From Cardinalis cardinalis (Eukaryota > Chordata > Aves > Passeriformes > Cardinalidae): a stretch of 64,000 bases of DNA. The stretch is from the NCBI GenBank assembly GCA_014549065.1, contig JACDOX010000298.1:617749-681748 (forward strand), in the 5' to 3' direction. Made by a program: the position numbers and the translations under genes. Below, in pieces: positions 60,506-64,000 of the stretch (position 1 is its first letter; every line of letters starts with the position of its first letter). Below the pieces are notes generated by a model. The model was not told where the DNA came from. It did not search any database and saw nothing but the letters and a program-made list of their open reading frames with translations.

Positions 60506-60604
60506 GTGAGTGACTCGTCGAAGTGTCACTGAGGCACTTTCCATGCCTGCCGCTGCCTCCTGCTGGCCCTGGTGCACATGTGGTGCCTAGGAGCACCAGG
60601 TGCG

Positions 60605-61140
60605 GGACCCAGCTGCAGCGGCAGTCGCTGCGGAGGGTTGTAGTGAGCCAAATGAGGAAGGAGGGCTCTTGCCGTATGCTGTTGGGCTTTGGCTGCAGGA
60701 AGTCACATGACTTGAAGGGCTTGGAGCACAGGCCCTGCGAGGAAACACTGAGGGAGCTGAGGTTGTTTAGGCAGGAGGAAAGGAGACTCACAGGTGACTT
60801 TATCACTCTCTACAACTACCTGAAAGGTGGTTGTCGTCAGGTGGGGGGTAGTCTATTTTTCCAGGCAACAACCAACAGAACGAGAGGACACATTCTTAAG
60901 CTGTGCCAAGGGAAACTTAGGTGAGATGTTAGGAAAAAGTTTTTTATTGGAAGAATGATAAAGAACTGAAATCATCTGCCCAGGGAGGTGGTGGAGTCAC
61001 CATCCCTGGAGGTGTTTAAAAAAAGATTGGATGTGGCACTCAGTGCCGTGGTTTAGTTGAGGTGGTGTTGGGGCATGGGTTGGACTAGATGATCTTAAAG
61101 GTCTCTTCCAACCTAGTGATTCTGTGATTCTGTGATGATA
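60605..61140 (+). repeat. CR1 LINE, longer 3' copy
   Basis: Plus-oriented: 'ctgaggttgtttaggcagga', 'ctctctacaactacctgaaa', 'ttggactagatgatcttaaa', 'ggtctcttccaacctagtga' and a doubled terminal octamer 'ttctgtgattctgtgatg'. The open frame at 60523-60924 belongs to this repeat. Confidence 0.94.
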
Positions 61141-61145
61141 CTGTG

Positions 61146-61400
61146 CTCAAGATGGTAGAGGAGTCAGGAATTGGCATCAGTCCACTCTCAAGATGGCAAG
61201 CATGACAGGAAGTCACGTGCCATAACAGTNAACACGGTGGATCCAGAACAAACTCATAGTGCTACTCTCAGGATGGTGAGGATTTACCAGAAATTGCATC
61301 ACACCACACTCAAGATGGCAGTAATGGCCGGAAGTCACTACAGGTACACTCATGATGGTGGCACGGGCATGTGAGTCAAGATATCCTTCCCAAGATGGTG
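61146..61400 (+). repeat. 41-bp minisatellite with CAAGATGG core
   Basis: Six to seven degenerate units start at 61146, 61187, 61228, 61267, 61309, 61349 and 61389, spaced 39-42 bases. Most begin CTCAAGATGG or a close variant, and several carry GGAAGTCAC or a variant about 20 bases later. It begins directly after the terminal repeats of the preceding CR1. Confidence 0.85.
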
Positions 61401-61629
61401 GCAGGCTAAAAATGAACTTTGGGAAAGAATGCAAAATTGCATTTTGGGAAGACAGCTCTTCTCAGAAAGGTGTTTTCCAGCATTCTTGAGCACAACCTAG
61501 GCCTCGACTTCCAGCTTGCAGTGCAGTATGGCTTGCAGTGCTTTCTGGTGTGAGGACAGGGTGGTGGGGTGTAAGAATCCATGTCTGGACAGGCTGTACA
61601 GGTCCAATCTGACTAGCTATGGACCCCAG

Positions 61630-61995
61630 CCCACACGATCTTACATGGACAAAGGCAAAAGACAAGAAGCACTCTTCTCCACGTGGGAATGAATGTCCTC
61701 TCTTTATTCCCAGACANAGCACCAGATGGAAAACCCCACATAGAAAAAAGAGGCCAGCCAGCTGCCTCTAGGGGGTTTTTATACCCGGGGAGTGGGGGCG
61801 GAGGAAGAGGACCTCAGCCAATGGGATACCTGTGAGGAGGGGCAAGGGGAGGGGTAAGTCAGGAAGAGACCACCAACGCTGACACTTGGCGGGGGGGGGA
61901 AGACCATGTGGTCATAAGATACAGATCATGTGAACAGTGCAAATTACCAAACACCCAGTGCAAACAACTAAATAACTATTTAGTGCAATACAACA
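61630..61995 (-). mobile_element. Putative minus-strand ERV LTR
   Basis: On the minus strand the order is a TATA box (TATAAAAAC, complement of 61775-61783) and, about 70 bases further, AATAAA (complement of 61703-61708), followed by a U5-like pyrimidine-rich stretch, which is a compact LTR layout. The region upstream of TATA has a CCAAT box ('ccaatggg', plus strand near 61819). No coding part is attached, and the ends are approximate. Confidence 0.6.
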
Positions 61996-62023
61996 GAGGG
62001 GCAATGATGATGGAGAAGGGCAG

Positions 62024-62062
62024 AGGGTTAGGGTAAGGGGTTAAGGTTAGGGGTTAGAGTTT
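62024..62062 (+). repeat. Degenerate telomere-like TTAGGG motifs
   Basis: A cluster of TTAGGG variants (gggttagggtaaggggttaa and gttaggggttag) lies immediately before the 75-bp satellite. It is short and imperfect, so interstitial or subtelomeric debris rather than a telomere. Confidence 0.65.
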
Positions 62063-62069
62063 GCAGTTG

Positions 62070-64000
62070 CCACTTGGTTCCCAGAGATTGTATTGTGTCT
62101 CCATGGTCTCCTGGGTGCCATGAGGTGTTCCTTTGTTGCAATGGACACTTGCTTCCATCATACTCCTTTACAGCACAGTGGCCTTCTAGATGCCCTGAGG
62201 GCATGCTTTGAAAAATGGAGCCTTGTTCCTACTAGGCCTGGCAATGTCACCTGTCACCCATGATGTCCCACTTAGTCAAAGTAGATCCTTGAGATTCCAT
62301 TGCATCACAATAGTCTTCTGACTTACATGAGTCTCTGCTGTGTTCTAATGGACACCTAGCTCCACCTTCCCTGGCAGTACACAAGTGGAACCTGTGTTCC
62401 ATGAATCCCTGTGTTGTTCAAAATTGAAACTTTTTTCCCCAAGACTCGATTGCATCACAGCGGTCTCCTGGGTTCCATAAGGCCTTGCTGTGCTTCTATG
62501 AGATTTCATGGTCTAACAGTGTTCTGTGTTCCGTTAGGCCTGTCTGTGTCATAATGGACACTTGCTTCCATGAGCAATGGGGATATCCCTGTGGCACCTG
62601 TGTTCCATGAGGCCCCGCCATGTTTGCAGTTGACACTGCATTCCCCAAGATCACATGGCATCACAGTGGTCTCCTGGGTGCCATGAGGTCCTTTGGTGTC
62701 TCCATGAAAACTTGCTTCTATCAGATGCCATTGTGACACAGTAGCCACCCAGATGCCATGAGGCCTTTTTTGCAATTATGGAACCTTGTTTCTACTAAGT
62801 CTGCCAATGTCCCAGTGGCTCCTGTGGCCCATGAGGCCCAACTTGGTCAAAGTAGAGCCTTGGATCCATGAGATTCCACTGCGTCTCAATGGTCTTCTGA
62901 GTTCCTTCAGGCTGTGCTTTGTCACAGTGGACGCTGACTTCCACATGCCTTGGCATTATCCAAGTGGCATCTGTGTTCCATGAGACCCCACATTGTTCAA
63001 AATTGAAACTTTTTTCCCCATGATTCCTTTGCATCACAGTGGTTTCCTGGGTTCCATGAGGGCCTACTGTAAAAGAGTTGACACTTGCTTCCATGAGAGT
63101 CCATTTTATATCAATGTTCTCCTGTGTTCCATAGACTCGGCTGCTTCACAATGGACACATTCATTCATGAGCAGTGGCAATGTCCCAGGGGCACTTGTGT
63201 TCCATGAGGCTGTGCTGTGTTACAAGTGACAGTTTGTTCCATGAGAATCCATGGAGCCACAATGGTCACTTGGGTTGCATGAGGCCCCTCTGTTCTGATA
63301 ATTGACATTTGGTTCCTTGGGACTCCACTGCCCATTGCCTCTCGTGGATCCAAGGCTCTACTTTGACCAAGTGGGGCCTAATGGAAACCCAGTGGCACAG
63401 GGACATATCCAGGCTTCGAGAAAGTGATTGTCCATTGTGACACAGCACAGGCTCATAGATCACAGGAGGATAGAGTGACTCCCTGAAATCTTGGAGAACC
63501 AAGAGTCAATTTCAAAAACAGCAGTGCCACATGGAAGCCAGGAGACAATTGTGACAACATGGAATCTCATGGTACCAACTGTCCACTGTTTCATGGTGTG
63601 GCCTCATAGAGCTCTAGAAACAATTGTGATGCAATGGAATCTTACAGAAACCAGGAGACCATTGTGATGCCATGGAATCTCATGGATCCAATTGTCCATT
63701 GTGAACATACCATGGTCACATGGAAGCCAGGTGAAACTGGGACCAACTGACTGGTGTAAGCAGGGGGCCATTGTGACTCAGCAGGACCTTATAAATAACA
63801 GGAGAGCACAGTGACACCGTGGAATCTTGAAGAACCAAGTCCAGGAGACCTCTGTGATGCCCTGGAATCTTGGGGAACCCAGTGTCAACTGCAAGCCGGG
63901 GCCTCATGGAACACAGGTGGCACTTGGATATTGCCAGGGCATGTGTAGCTCAGTGTCTGTTGTGACCGAGTACAGCCTGATGGAACTCAGCAGACCATTG
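62070..64000. repeat. 75-bp satellite array with higher-order repeat and inversion
   Basis: A tandem array with 'ttccatgagg' at each monomer boundary. Forward boundaries (first base of CCATGA or a variant) are at 62118, 62193, 62258, 62325, 62399, 62475, 62531, 62605, 62681, 62756, 62829, 62904, 62978, 63054, 63129, 63202 and 63277; most steps are 73-76 bases, with three internal deletions. Monomers eight apart are far more alike than neighbours; for example 62399 and 62978 both carry 'ttgttcaaaattgaaactt'. This gives a higher-order unit of about 579 bases. From about 63331 to the window edge the same repeats run in reverse complement. Open frames through the array arise because 75 is a multiple of three. 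The array continues beyond the window. Confidence 0.92.

Noticed and set aside
1..64000. CRISPR arrays, operons, tRNA or rRNA genes
   Set aside because: This is vertebrate nuclear DNA; the tandem repeats are satellites without spacers, and I saw no tRNA cloverleaf or rRNA sequence.

Overview
The window is eukaryotic nuclear DNA from a bird, most likely a songbird. Evidence for a bird: at least sixteen CR1 LINE 3' ends carrying the avian ATTCTATG-type tail, short introns, CpG-island promoters, and intact orthologues of four Williams-Beuren-region genes. The songbird assignment is weaker and rests on several ERV LTR types that resemble songbird LTRs. Scattered single Ns and one 28-N gap show a draft assembly.

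Layout. (1) 1-4.7 kb: the 5' end of BAZ1B on the minus strand (first coding exon 4110-4222) with its CpG-island promoter; bases 1-4109 are read as its first intron. (2) 4.7-28.4 kb: a gene-poor, repeat-rich interval with CR1 pieces, several LTRs (one complete solo LTR at 9968-10611), a decayed retroviral pol fragment plus LTR, a TGGGA pentamer array with an assembly gap, and two broken fibrinogen-related (FGL1-like) copies at 14.9 and 22.7 kb. (3) 28.4-57.1 kb: three intact plus-strand genes head to tail, MLXIPL/ChREBP (17 coding exons, 887 codons), TBL2 (7 exons, 442 codons) and BCL7B (6 exons, 202 codons). All exon phases close without a break, and the gaps between genes are well under 1 kb. 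(4) 57.1-64 kb: an orphan GC-rich island, a Schlafen-family pseudogene, CR1, several small tandem repeats, a minus-strand LTR, degenerate telomere-like motifs, and a 75-bp satellite with higher-order structure that inverts near 63,330 and runs off the right edge.

Function. MLXIPL is the glucose-sensing bHLH-ZIP partner of MLX that drives glycolytic and lipogenic genes. TBL2 is an ER-anchored WD40 protein of the unfolded-protein response. BCL7B is a SWI/SNF (BAF) subunit. BAZ1B is the WSTF chromatin-remodelling subunit and histone kinase. They are neighbours by ancestry rather than parts of one pathway.

Main points for a second look: BAZ1B lies on the opposite side of the MLXIPL-TBL2-BCL7B block from where mammalian order would place it, with repeat-rich DNA at both candidate breakpoints; the unrecorded-looking Schlafen relic beside BCL7B; and the inverted higher-order 75-bp satellite next to telomere-like repeats. 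I found no novel enzymatic or defence system.
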